A stretch of 64,000 nucleotides of DNA from Hypomyces perniciosus (Eukaryota; Ascomycota; Sordariomycetes; Hypocreales; Hypocreaceae), in the NCBI GenBank assembly GCA_008477525.1, contig SPDT01000005.1:1426001-1490000 (forward strand), written 5' to 3'. This document shows positions 22,104 through 33,460 of the stretch, one piece after another. A program made the translations under genes and the position numbers. Every line of letters starts with the position of its first letter. The stretch's first letter is position 1. The notes under the pieces are model-generated. The model was not told the DNA's origin and ran no database searches. It saw only the letters and a list, made by a program, of their open reading frames with translations.

Positions 22104-23998
22104 TCATATGAACCGCTTCCAACGTGCCCAACTCAGCATAATACAACAAAGCATAACCATGAAACCGATGATGCCAAAAAAGGGACCTAAGCTTTCCACG
22201 GTACCAAATGGCACATTGACGTTCATGCCAAAGAGACCGCTGACAAGATTCAGTGGCACCAAAATGGAAGCTATCATGGTAATTTTGCTCAACACTCGGT
22301 TTGTGTCGGTACCCTGGGATATGTTGTTGATGGATAAGGTTGCTAGGTAGTTGCTGTGCGCGCGGGACAGCATCTTTTCGAAGTGCCCAAGGTTCGTTGC
22401 CATCGTCACGACGTGATCCTGAATGTCGCCAAGATACATGCCAATGTCCATATGAGGAGTCACCTGGTAGTTTTCATTGCAGCGTTTTGTAAAGCCCCGA
22501 AGAACATCTGCCTTGCCGCCCAGGAGACGCAATAGTGCCATGCAGTTCTTACGAACTCGCCCAATGGACCGGAGGAATGAGCTCGAGTCATCCTGCCGCA
22601 TGACGAACACTTCGTCTTCAATGGCATCCGCCTCAACCTCAATTTGATTGATTACCGGGGCAAAGCTGTCAACAATATTATCGCTGCAACATACAATATT
22701 AATATGACCCTCGTCGAGACAATTGTCGGCTTTTCAAGAACGACTTACATTAGAGCGTAACATATCCAATCACTGCTAAGAGAGACATAATCTTTCAGCG
22801 CCGTGATTCTCCGGCGCACTTCGGATGCGTGAGAGTTGGGAGTAAAGCTGAAACTCAGTGTTCCTTCTCGAAATACGAGGACGTAAATGTTGAATGGCTC
22901 GTACTCCTTTCCATCAGGCGCATTGACGACGTTGAATGATCGGAAGCAGGCAAAATAGTATGATGGGAAGAGTTCAATCTTCTCGCGAGCCTCCTGTGTA
23001 ATAATGTCCTCGATGGTCAAAGGGTGAACGCCAAATGCTTGGCAAATACCCTCCACTTCATCCTTTGTCGCGCTGTTCACATTAAGCCACCAAACTCCAT
23101 CCCTCTCATCTTCCGGTAGCTCGAAGAGTCCCCGGATATCCTCTCCAGGAAGGACGAGGTCGCCCATCTCCGCAGCATGAATCGTCGATTCCCATGCGGA
23201 CGAAAAGAAGCTGAAGCGATTATGATCAGTGGGGTGAGGGTGAGGCTTTGGGCCAGCAACCGGCTCAACGGTTTCCTTCTCATTGGATGTGGACTCATCA
23301 GAGGGCATATCGAGAATATCGCCATCCACAGTAACCATTTGCACTGGACGAGCTTCTACAGATGGCCTTCGCAAATCCCTGAAGCTCTCTTGTCGATTTT
23401 CGACGCGAGCAGCTCGTTCAGCGTTGATGAAACTCTCAAGATATTCAAAATCAATACGTAGGTCATGTTGATGCTTTCGATGGCCATCCTGAAGAGGGAA
23501 GCAAACATCTTCCCCAGCAGTTTTGCTGGCCAAGAAGCTTCTGCCATCGTTCTCGCCAGTACGAGATTTGCTTCGGGGACTACGACGGCTGGAGATGGAC
23601 ATGGCCCGGCCAGGACCGTCATCATGTTCGCATTTGACATCGGAAAACGACATATCGCGCTCTCGGCGTCGAGCCTCGGCAAATGCTTTAACTGAGTTGG
23701 GGGGTGAGAGGGATCTCCCGTCACAGCTCGACTCCACAGTCGGGCGTCGAACATGGCGTGGTGTTGGTTGAACATCGCCCCAATCTTCATCAATGATGGC
23801 CTCCTCGAAAGCACGGACAAGGATGCCAGGGGTGCCTGATTCGGACTCAAGATGACGAGCTCCATACAAGCTGTCAAAGGTCCCTCGGCGAGGTCGTTCG
23901 GTCCGCTGAGTGGAGGGTTGCTGGTGTCGGTGATCATCAAGCTCGGGGACGGGGGTATCATAGCCCGTATCGGGAATCGCTTCCTCGTGATCAGACAT
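22104..23998 (-). CDS. MNR2: CorA-family magnesium transporter, Mnr2/Alr type
   Basis: Two exons, 23998-22749 and 22683-22104, give 609 residues. A long hydrophilic, Ser/Arg/Asp-rich N-terminus (about 1-290) precedes the CorA core with WWLNVNSATKDEVEGICQAF and HPLTIEDI. The intron splits ICYAL|IDNIVDSFAPVINQIE. The end has two membrane helices joined by the diagnostic SGLFGMN at about residues 566-571, with GMNVNVP where CorA typically has GMNxxxP. Mnr2 releases Mg2+ from the vacuole in yeast; Alr1/2 act at the plasma membrane. The long N-terminus fits either; Mnr2 is my preference. The start at MSDHEE was chosen because the upstream in-frame part is non-conserved. Confidence 0.9.
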
Positions 23999-25018
23999 GG
24001 TGCTCGTCGTCGAGATAGTATTCGTATTTGGACAGGAACAGCCAGTGATAGGATATAAGCCAATGAGCAAATAGAATGGTACCGGTGCCTGTTGCCGGAT
24101 TCAGGGATTAAAGAACATGCTTCGATAATGAACGGAAGCCCTCCGTACCCGTATTCAACTCGAAAGTGCACTCTCGGCGCGGCAAATGCGCGCCGAGTGC
24201 TTGACTAGAAACAAAATCCGGATTCTTGGTCACTATTGCCCCTACCTGTCAAGGGTGCCGGAGCATAGGAAAATAGCCGAGAAATGGTGTTAGATGATAA
24301 TCGGTGGATTGTCAGCGAGTCCAGTTATGGGGGCTTCTTGCTAACTCCGCTATAGACCCAGCAGCCGGGCCCGAGGAGTGATGGGGAGGCAACGACCGCG
24401 GAGCTGAGTTGAGCCAACTTGAAGGATTGCGAGTGCGCGATGAAGCAGAGGCTAGCTAGCAGTCGGTCTCCCAAGCAGGGCTTGTGGGATTCGGCGTTTC
24501 TCGTTGGCCTATGTTAAACAGTCGATCAAACGTTGCGAATGGCTTCCTCGTAGGCGTAGGTGTTGGTGTAGTTGAACAGAATGATCCTAGCACGTTCCTA
24601 TTGGACGTGGGGGGTGACAGAATCCACTGGACTTTGAGTCTTGGGGAAAATGAATGGGTTCGGTGGTGGTGCCGGAATCCAGCAAGGAGTAGTTCGTACA
24701 GGGCCGAAAACACGTGGTGGTGTCTCGAAGAGAATATGAGGAAACAACGAAATTGGTGGAAGGTGAGAAAGCGTGGTGGGAGGGATGGATGCTAAATATT
24801 ATTATTGCCTAAGATGAAAGGAAATTTTCCTTTTGGTGGTGGAATCCGCCGCCACTAGTGGTAATCACGAGCTGGCTCCCGAAACCGATCCACTGGACGG
24901 AATATGTGCTGCATTAGGCGATGGTTACTAACAACTTGTCGTTGAAAGGCGGATTAAGAGAAATAGGGAAAAAGAATTCGCCCCCAAAAAACCAAAACCT
25001 TGTTTGTATCTATACCCC

Positions 25019-25036
25019 GTACTTCGTACGAAGTAC
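25019..25036. repeat. 18-bp perfect palindrome (GTACTTCGT|ACGAAGTAC)
   Basis: The sequence equals its reverse complement exactly. It is the longest uninterrupted version of the TACTTCGTA motif noticed in the window. Confidence 0.9.
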
Positions 25037-26087
25037 GAAGCACCTCAGCCCTGAATTGAGTCACCAAGCTCTTAATGATCCGATACCTGCCATTAAGGAG
25101 CTGCTCTTAATTTAGAACAAGTCACCCGAGTTTGCCGTGTCGTAGGTACATGTTGGTCGTTTTTCAGGTACCACAGAGACCCACACACTTTTGAAAGCAC
25201 CAACCTCCTACGTGGTTAGTTCAGTTCAATAGTGGTCGAGTTACCTTTGGACTGAAAAAAAAGAAAAGAAAAAGAAGGAGAGAGAAAGGCAGCTTTCAGA
25301 GGACAGATACTATATGCACGTTTTAACTTACATGTTGGCCAATAAGCTAATGGATGGAGATCTTAAACTCGCAGTGGACCTCAGTGTTTCGGAACTTTTC
25401 CAAGGAGTCAGAGTCCATATGCTGACTAGAGCCGATGAACCACCCCGCGAGACTCTCGTCCTCATCTCACCGACATCGATGGATATTTCACCTACCATGA
25501 GTCTAGACTAAACCTGCCGCGCTCCCGAATGGTGCCCACCTCATTCATGGCTCACTTAGACAAGTGGTACATAAATGCCTCAGCCAGTTCCTCTTGGCGA
25601 GTGACTTGTCATCGAATTCAACGACTCAGATGACGTTGAACCATTTAGATACTACATACCACTAGCCCCCAACTCTTATCAGTACACTTGTGCTACTATC
25701 CAGCCAAGCGGGACACAAAAAAAGAGGGTCCGCAAAAGACATACATGCTATCAGACAAGTAGCTGACAGAGTAGTAGGGGCTATTACTGTTGTATTGTAA
25801 TTACAATATAAATACCAGCCGGATAGGAGCGATCTACCGCAATGATAGTAATCTATTACAATGAGGGTAATATAGGGCAATCGGAGTTGCTAGTTACAGT
25901 ACTTATGTGTTTGCGGTCCTCACTCTCTCACAAGCGGGTTCCATCTTACCTGGGTTCAAAGTCATCGGCGTTGATCTGCTACGTGCGTATAAGCCGGACC
26001 GCCGGACATATGAACACTTTTTACGAAGTAGAGTGACCCTGAAAGCATACACTAACGGGTACCAGGGTAATAGTAGAATAATATAGT

Positions 26088-26200
26088 ATTTCAGGAACGG
26101 GTCGTGAACGGTAAGAATGATGTAAGGTTTCGAGAATGGGTTATAGACAGTGAGGATGATGTGAGGTTTCAGGAAGAAGTCATACATAATGGTGAGGAAA
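26088..26200. repeat. Degenerate 39-bp tandem repeat, about 3 units
   Basis: The landmark TTTCAGGAA/TTTCGAGAA recurs at about 26089, 26128 and 26167, a constant 39-bp spacing, each followed by a GATGAT- or AATGATGT-like run. In the minus frame the unit is 13 residues (pattern Y/H-D/N-x-F-x-K-x-x-I-I-L-T-V). Units differ at many positions, so the repeat is old. Confidence 0.75.
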
Positions 26201-27162
26201 ACACCAACTGGTAGACTCTCATCATAGCTGAATTTATGATCGTATCAGTAAGCATGCCACCGCAATTCACGCGGAATAAATTCCCTCCTCTTTGAGCTAT
26301 GTATACCTGCGGCATATTTTTGGTGTTATGATGACTAGTGTTAGCTTTGATTCTTCAGAAACAAGTATAGAAACTTTGGCCAACAAGGCAGTAGTAGTAT
26401 ACGCACTAAAAGAATTGAGTTTGAGTATCCGCATGTTATGATGCCAGACACGAAGTACGGGGTGGTCCCTTGGGGAAATTCCACACTTTAATTTAATAGT
26501 GATCTCATTCACAACCAGTCGGTTTTCTCTGCTTCGTAGCCCAGCAAAACCCGACAAAGTGTAACCAGCCTTGGCAAATTCGTGTTGTTGCGAAACTGAC
26601 TAAATCTCGCTCACCGTACTCCGTATTATGCGGGTTGACATACTTCGTTCGCAGGACTTGAGGCTGCATGCACAGGCCTCTGCATCAATTACTATAATAG
26701 AGGCGATTTATATCTCTTGTTCCTGATTACAAAACAAATAAATAGGATAAAATACAATACAGCGTGTTGTCACTTTGAAACCGGCAAAATCCGAACAAGT
26801 ACAGACAAGGTACGAAGTACTACTTTATACGGCATAGAATGGCGGTAAATGAAATTGAGTCTCATTGTCATGCGCTGAAATTGAATTCTGAAGAAGTAAG
26901 GCATGCAAACCATACCTGCATACTTTGTATTTCAAGCTGGGACATTTAATTCAAACACTTGTACTCCGTATATATACTTTGTGGAATTTGAATATATACA
27001 GCCGTACTTGGTACTGCCTAAAGCATACTTCGGATCGCGACAAGAGAAAAATGGTAGTATACAAATACCTATACACAGCATCCAGGCATGAAAAAGCTGT
27101 CTGTAAGATCCAGCCCGTATACGGGCATTCAGGGAATTTCTCAGAGACGACACTACTACTCC

Positions 27163-27176
27163 GTACTTCGAAGTAC
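27163..27176. repeat. 14-bp perfect palindrome (GTACTTCGAAGTAC)
   Basis: Read directly. A variant of the same dispersed motif, immediately preceded by ACTCC. Confidence 0.9.
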
Positions 27177-27568
27177 ATATGATCATCTGCGCGGTCACCC
27201 GAGACTGTCTCAAGTCAAGTGTACATGACAACAAATCGCGATGGCAGGTCGATAAGATTCTCAAATACTACTACCAGAGACCTAATATGGAGTAGTAAAA
27301 ATCTAATTAATACTAGATGTTCCGTACTCCGTTCCTAGGCTCTATCTTCATATAACTATGTACTGGTGCCTAAGGTCCAAAGTGAGAGTATACCAATGCA
27401 CCGCCACACCACTCGAGGCTGGGTTGCACTGGAATTTCCGGCTGTGCCACATGTCTAACACCGACGTGTCCCAAGGGTGCTTAAACATCATCCCTTTACA
27501 AAAGCACATCACAAGCACGAACCAAGCCATCAGCTCGAAACGAACAACACGACACAGGAGCTACAAGA

Positions 27569-27962
27569 ATGGCCGAGGAAATCCTAGACAAAGTGCGGGA
27601 TGTGGTGGAAGGCCAAATTGTGAGCCTCCAATTAGCCATCAGCGATCAAGTCCGATCGACTGACCTGATCTTTCCAGGATTTCCAGGGCCAAAGACGCGC
27701 CGAAGGGTATGCCACACTTTTGTTGGCCATTACTGGGGTATGGATTGACCTGTATGCTTCGAATCGACTATTGCGCTTACACTGCTTCCAGGTGATCGCA
27801 TTCAACGTCGGCTACACGCTCCAAGATATCCAGAAATGCCTGTATATTGGATTGGGAGGTACACTCTTGACATTTCTCGTGGTCGTACCACCTTGGCCAT
27901 TCTATAATAAGAACCCCATTAAATGGCTACCGGCTGGATCCGGATTGAATACCGGCGGGTGA
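27569..27962 (+). CDS. SPC1: Signal peptidase complex subunit 1
   Basis: Three exons (27569-27619, 27678-27737, 27792-27962) give 93 residues. MAEEILDKVRDVVEGQI|DFQGQRRAE matches the Spc1/SPCS1 N-terminus. Two membrane helices follow, around TLLLAITGVIAFNVGYTLQD and CLYIGLGGTLLTFLVVVPPW, ending with the conserved PPWPFYNKNPIKWL. Spc1 sits in the ER signal peptidase complex and restricts cleavage of true transmembrane segments. The introns are 58 and 54 nt. The gene converges with RBX1 at its 3' side, 157 bp apart. Confidence 0.93.
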
Positions 27963-28119
27963 TAGACATGACTAGACAATAAATGCTGAGGTGGTTCGAG
28001 TCGGGACCGGATGTTATGCTTCCTAACACCCAGAGTGGTATTCATGCCGTTATCGTTGATTCTCTTTTTCCAACACAAGTTCTTGGTTCCACCATAGCCT
28101 CCCTCTTCCACCACGACCC

Positions 28120-28649
<530 letters not shown>

Positions 28650-29811
28650 ATCGGCTAGTTCGTCACGATAGGGATTGCTGTGGGAAATCGATCGGCGAAA
28701 TAATATCTAGGGGTTCGTAGCAGTTGCCTGCCACAGTTCGACGGGGGGAGTGGTTAGGATGCAAGTCACGGTCTGCGATCGATTTGCTGTCGTGGTGTGT
28801 TAGCATCTAGGCAAACAGAACTTAGCAGTGCAGGTACTTACTTGTGTGTAGTTGACGCCCGGTTGTCTGTCGTGGAGAAAGTGAGAATGGAGCGATGCTT
28901 GGTCTCGAGGGCGTGCTACGGGAAGCCCAAAGACGCACTGGCGTAGATCGACTATGTCGCAGGAGAGTAATAAATCGGGGATAAGATGAAGGCAGCAAGC
29001 AGCTTGAAAGCCATGCCAGCTGTAAAGTCGGGTTGTAACAGGCTGTTGACAAACGAACTGGCGGAGGGGTACAGTGATGGATGAGTATCCTAGTCGCGCC
29101 TCTCTAGTCAAAGGCGGCCGAGGTTCCGTGGATGTACTCCGTACTCAGGTATCTTCTAATCGTAGGGGATCATTATGGGTACGAGTACTTGTGCAGTACC
29201 TACTAATTATAACGTTGACCCGTACCTGCAGGTACCTACTAACTACCTAGTAAGTAGGTAGAGCCTCGTCATAACGCCCAGAAACCAGCCTTGCCGTGCT
29301 GGCCCAAGATGGAATGCTACGAAGGTAGGTAGGGATGGAGGCGATCATTTGTACGGAGCATTTTAGGGCACTGTTTATGCTGGGAAATGGCCGCAATGCT
29401 GCTAATCTCTCCAAGTAGGCGGGGGAGAGTACTAACTAACCTACCTGTATGTACGAAGTACCTGTACTAAGGCAAGTACCAAGGTACTGTGCCGATGTAC
29501 CTAGCGGGGCTTTTCAGCCTTGGGTTGACTCTTCGTCGCATCCCTCTCACGGCCTTGCCTCCCTGTTCTCTCTCCCTCATCAACAACCTTAACCAAATCG
29601 AATGCACCATGGTTACGCCGTGCCATTCATCTTCACACCCAACTTCTCCTAACTCCTCTATTGCCCCGCTTACCGTAGTCTCAGCGCATTCTCCCCAGAG
29701 AGACAGACCCCCCGGTCCATAACTCATCGCTACGCGCCGCATTCGTCTCCTGCAGCCCAATCTCTGGCTTTCGACGTTTCTCGCGAGCTCGCGTTCTTTC
29801 CGCACAACGCA
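28650..29811. other. Intergenic region between RBX1 and the PNRC-like gene
   Basis: About 1.15 kb between divergent genes. It contains dense GTAGGTA/TACCTAC repeats around 29195-29265 and 29325-29335, and a C+T-rich stretch before 29812. The open frame at 28800-29111 has no recognisable domain. Confidence 0.5.
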
Positions 29812-30948
29812 ATGATGACCGACAACCTATCGCCACCAAAGGCTACGCCAGCGCGTCGTAGACACGGCCGCAATAATGGAAGGCCAGCCGGCCAAAAGGC
29901 CTATGCCTCTGAGAACGATGTTCCATCCTTTGCAGCCTCACGCCACCACAAGACTCCACAGACTCCAGACAAAACCGGCTCTGCATCGCCTGCTCCGATA
30001 AATGCACACGGACACACTGGTTCCAAGCAGCGAAACAGGAGCACCAAGCCCAAAGCAAAGAATCAGTCTACGTCGCCGGATTCCGGGCTGCTTAATGACA
30101 ACACTCCCCCACAACGGTCTCCGATGACAAAAGCCAAGTCTGGCATGGCATTTGCTGGCGCCACTTTCCACGCTTCTCCTGCCCCCTCGGCTCTGCCTAT
30201 CCCGAGTTTCCTCTCCAAGGCCTCGATTGAATCACCGATTCCTCAGAATCCACAGGGTATCGTCCAGGAGCCTTCTCCTCCCGCCACTGACACGGATGTC
30301 CCTACGCCCTATCGCCCATCCTCTATGGCCAGGGAGCATGAATCTCCTCTGGATTTCATGTTTCGCGCTCATCGAGAGGAAAAGGAGCGACGGCGTCAGG
30401 AGAATACCACTAACCAAGTGCCCAGTGCTCCCGGCACAACATCTCCGTCACGCTTTTTTGATCCGTGTGTCTCTCCAAGTGCATCGACTCTTTCGCAAAC
30501 TCGCCGCTCTTACACCAGACAGTCGTTCAGTGGCATTGACAGCTTCGAGTTAGACGGTACCCCTGGTCGGCCAATGGGGCCGGCCTTCTCAACTCCCTAT
30601 CAGGACCGAATTAAGGCTGCTCGCAGCAACGCATCTCGTCCAGTTCAAACCCAAGAAGGTTCGACGCAATCACCTCACACCGCAGTAGAGGATTCAACCG
30701 AAGCTCTCAAGAGGTTTCTCTTTGGTGGGGCACCCTCATCCAGTTCAGGCTTGCCCATTCCCACGGCAGTCACTACGCCATCTGTTACTACCGGCAATGC
30801 TACGTCCTTGTCGAACAATCAGATCGATGGATCTGGATATAGTCGGACAAACGACCTTCAAGCAATGGAGAATGATCTTCGACGGATTTTAAAATTGGAT
30901 TTGGTGTCTGATTCTTCGCCTACAGAGCGCAGGCTTTTCACTCGCTAG
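29812..30948 (+). CDS. Proline/serine-rich protein with Edc1/PNRC-type decapping-activator motif
   Basis: An intronless frame of 378 residues (Met1 or Met2 could start it). The body is Ser/Pro/Thr-rich and basic, probably disordered. Residues 114-133 read FAGATFHASPAPSALPIPSF, matching the PNRC/Edc1-Edc2 short motif (YAGxxFxxSPxxxxLPxPSF) that docks on Dcp1 and Dcp2 to stimulate mRNA decapping. A second conserved-looking piece is ESPLDFMFRAHREEKER (177-193), and the C-terminus has a short helix, NDLQAMENDLRRILKLDL. The family assignment rests mainly on the 20-residue motif, so a role in cytoplasmic mRNA turnover is inference. A basic Arg-rich N-terminus (ARRRHGRNNGR) could bind RNA, as in Edc1. 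Confidence 0.7.
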   Translation: MMTDNLSPPKATPARRRHGRNNGRPAGQKAYASENDVPSFAASRHHKTPQTPDKTGSASPAPINAHGHTGSKQRNRSTKPKAKNQSTSPDSGLLNDNTPPQRSPMTKAKSGMAFAGATFHASPAPSALPIPSFLSKASIESPIPQNPQGIVQEPSPPATDTDVPTPYRPSSMAREHESPLDFMFRAHREEKERRRQENTTNQVPSAPGTTSPSRFFDPCVSPSASTLSQTRRSYTRQSFSGIDSFELDGTPGRPMGPAFSTPYQDRIKAARSNASRPVQTQEGSTQSPHTAVEDSTEALKRFLFGGAPSSSSGLPIPTAVTTPSVTTGNATSLSNNQIDGSGYSRTNDLQAMENDLRRILKLDLVSDSSPTERRLFTR

Positions 30949-31733
30949 CTGCAATTGCTCATCTCTCGTCTTGCATGCTCCTATTTTCTTATACTCGCGT
31001 CTTACCAACTCTTTTTTGCTCTTTTGTGTACATGCATCACCGGCGTCTACTCCAGAGATCCCTTTTGAAGAACAATTTGGGCATGAAGAACGACGGGTTT
31101 CTCTCTCCTTTCCTCTTCCTTCTTTTCCTTCTTTTCCTTCTTTTCCTTTGGCAACATGGGCTACAGCACACTAAGGTACAACTCGTTTGGTGGATTGATG
31201 GTTATGTTTTTATGCGGGGGTTCAGTCGAAAACACTGCGTCCTATGCATAGCGCTGCCGGGAGGATCTGCATATCAACTAGTCTTTTTACAGTACTTGGA
31301 GGCATTTGGATCTGGATGTTACGGAATGTGCGACTTGTATCAGGACGAACATCTGCTTTGGGACTGGTTATGGTCTGGTTTTCATGATACCCGAAGTGTC
31401 TTGGTGGTTGCAGGCGCTGGCTTGACACTACTAGACGAGGCTTAACATGATGGATGTCAAGTTTCCGGTCAATTCATGGAGGGTGTGGCGTCTTAAAGTG
31501 ATATAAATGGCATCTTATCTCTACTTGTAGCATTAGCCTTCCTTTAGAACCTAGCAGAGGAATGATGGATGGATCTCATTTGAACTATTACGCAGCTCAT
31601 TATCTTTGCTTCATTGTATCCCCCCTTATGTTCCACTGCCAGCAACGTCGTCTCTCTAGCCAGTATCTACCTAGTAACATCCCAATCCTAGAATAGGCGA
31701 TGGTGTTGGGCAAACTTTTAGAAAAACTGCTGC
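30949..31733. other. Convergent 3' region with CTTTTCCTT tandem tract
   Basis: Between the PNRC-like gene and the FAD oxidoreductase remnant. A pyrimidine tract with repeated CTTTTCCTT units lies at about 31105-31150. A 156-codon frame (30975-31445) overlaps it and shows only low-complexity Leu/Phe; likely 3' UTR. Confidence 0.5.
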
Positions 31734-33460
31734 CTATTGTCTCTTCTGTCGTTTCTTCTCCTCCCAGGAAAAGATCTTGCCATGGGAAATCAATAGAAAT
31801 TTGGAGAAGAAATCTTGGACGAAATCATCAACTTTGATATAATCGGCCCCAAGGCGGTAAGCAGCAGCAATGCCACTGATACATGCGACCTCGTGCATAT
31901 TCTACCACATCTTCACGTGGTCATGTTGGGAAAGAAACGTACCACAAGAGTCCACGATCCAGCAAACCAAGTGCGGCTCCGACCTTGAAGAAACATCATG
32001 CCCGGAACTACGCGTACGTAGTACTGCCATCGATGGCCAAGCTGATGCCACCAGTTGCGCTTGATTATCTTGTTCTTGTTGATGGCGTCGATTGTCCACA
32101 GATGACTCTGGTTCTTGTTGAGAAAGATGGTCTGGTACACCGGTTCAAAGGTGGCACCTGGGACGGCATTTGCGTTCTTCAGCTGATGCTGATAGTTGGT
32201 GCAGTTAAAAGACATTTCGATGAGGCGTGGGTCCTGTTGATATGTATATGTGTAGTACATCAGCCGAAAGCTATTGGATAGGGACGGGCCTTCACCTTTT
32301 GCTGCTGTAATCTGTTGTTTCTGCTCCTCGGATTTTGGCTCTGCACAGAGCTCAGGTCTAAATCTAGCCTCGTATTGCTTGGAAAAGTAATCGGAGTCAA
32401 TGTGTGTGACGGTGATATCGTCGTAGAATCTCGTACCGCCTAGAATCAATTTCTCCCTCCAGGTCGCTGTCTTTCCTAAGATGCGTAGAGCTTCGTCGGC
32501 CAGCACACACAGCACCATCTCGTCAAAGTGTTCGTCCCTGATTTCGCCGTTATTCTTAACTTGAAGCCAGACGCCTCGCCTAGACCTATCACACACACTG
32601 TACACTTCGGTGCTGGTTCTGACCAACACGCCCTTGGTTATTAAGTCGTCCCTCCACTTGTTGTAAAATTCGTGCAGGCAGTCGAAGGTAAACATGGTTG
32701 ATTGATTTGGTAACAGCGTAGCAGGGTCATAATCCCACAACTTCATATTCGGGTCCTTAAACAGACGTTCGACAATGGCAGAGGGCACGTTAGCAGTCTG
32801 GTTCCCTGTGCCCAAGAATAGGGCAATGAGCGGATAGACCATCTTGTCACCAAAATCTTTGCTGAACAAGAAGAGCCGGAGCATAATGGAGATTGGGACA
32901 AGTCCAAGGACCGGCATTGTCTGTCCACTTGATGACCTTGAGAAAGAAACCAAATTTCTTGATGTCGGAGACATGATGGGCCACGAGCTTACTTGGGAAG
33001 CAGTTGGTCCAAAAGCCGTCTTGCGCTTTACCAAACGAGACTTGGAGCTGCAAGTCCCGAGGTAGATAGCCATACTGTTGGAATAAATTGAAGGTGTGTC
33101 TAAAGATCTAAATGCATGGCCAAGTTAGACCTCATCCTCATCGCACATTGTTGGCCCAGCGAGGTCGGCCAACCTGTGAACCCCCTTGGACCCCATTGTT
33201 GATCCATGCCGCACCATACTTGCTCTCATCAAGAGGAATCGAAGTTGCCTGTCTCCCAACTACATCGCTCTTCTCCAAGAGGGTCACCCTGAACTTGTCC
33301 GGGTGGTTGGCCAAGGTCGCAGCGCATTACTTTCCGATACAGTTAGTCAACCACAATGACGTCAAAAGTCCAAGACATGAAAATCTACCATGCCCGCTGC
33401 ACCACCGCCGACGACGACGATGTGGCGCTTCTCACTTGTGATACCGTTAAGCGAAGGCAT
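31734..33460 (-). pseudogene. FAD-dependent oxidoreductase/amine oxidase-like gene with nonsense codon and 4-bp frameshift
   Basis: Exons read as 33460-33389, 33329-33174, 33107-31943 and 31901-31734. Exon 1 ends with the dinucleotide-binding loop IVVVGGGAAGM. Exon 2 continues LANHPDKFRVTLLEKSDVVG, and later exons carry GLFLGTGNQT-like, WDYDPATLLP, WWHQLGHRWQ and FAGSWTLV pieces typical of a fungal flavoprotein family of about 550 residues with unknown substrate. Two lesions are seen. Exon 2 can only be joined in phase 0 and then opens with TAA (33329-33327). In exon 3 the frame shifts at 32918-32925 (plus strand TGTCTGTC), where KVIKWT and MPVLGLVP, adjacent in the family, are in different frames. 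Both halves are otherwise well preserved, so inactivation looks recent, or one lesion could be an assembly error. Confidence 0.75.

Larger units (their letters stand above)
24000..27568. other. AT-rich, gene-poor island
   Basis: From about 24900 the DNA is clearly more AT-rich than its flanks and holds no recognisable gene over about 2.6 kb. Open frames are short and overlap in several frames. Contents seen: an 18-bp palindrome (25019-25036), a 39-bp tandem repeat (about 26088-26200) and a 14-bp palindrome (27163-27176). The frame at 25314-25511 (HVLTYMLANKLMDGDLKLAV) loosely resembles part of a BTB-domain C-terminal helix and might be a relic; this is weak. The 24000-24800 part contains the MNR2 promoter. 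Confidence 0.5.

Noticed and set aside
28800..29111. 103-codon minus frame upstream of RBX1
   Set aside because: No domain; position fits the RBX1 5' region rather than a gene.
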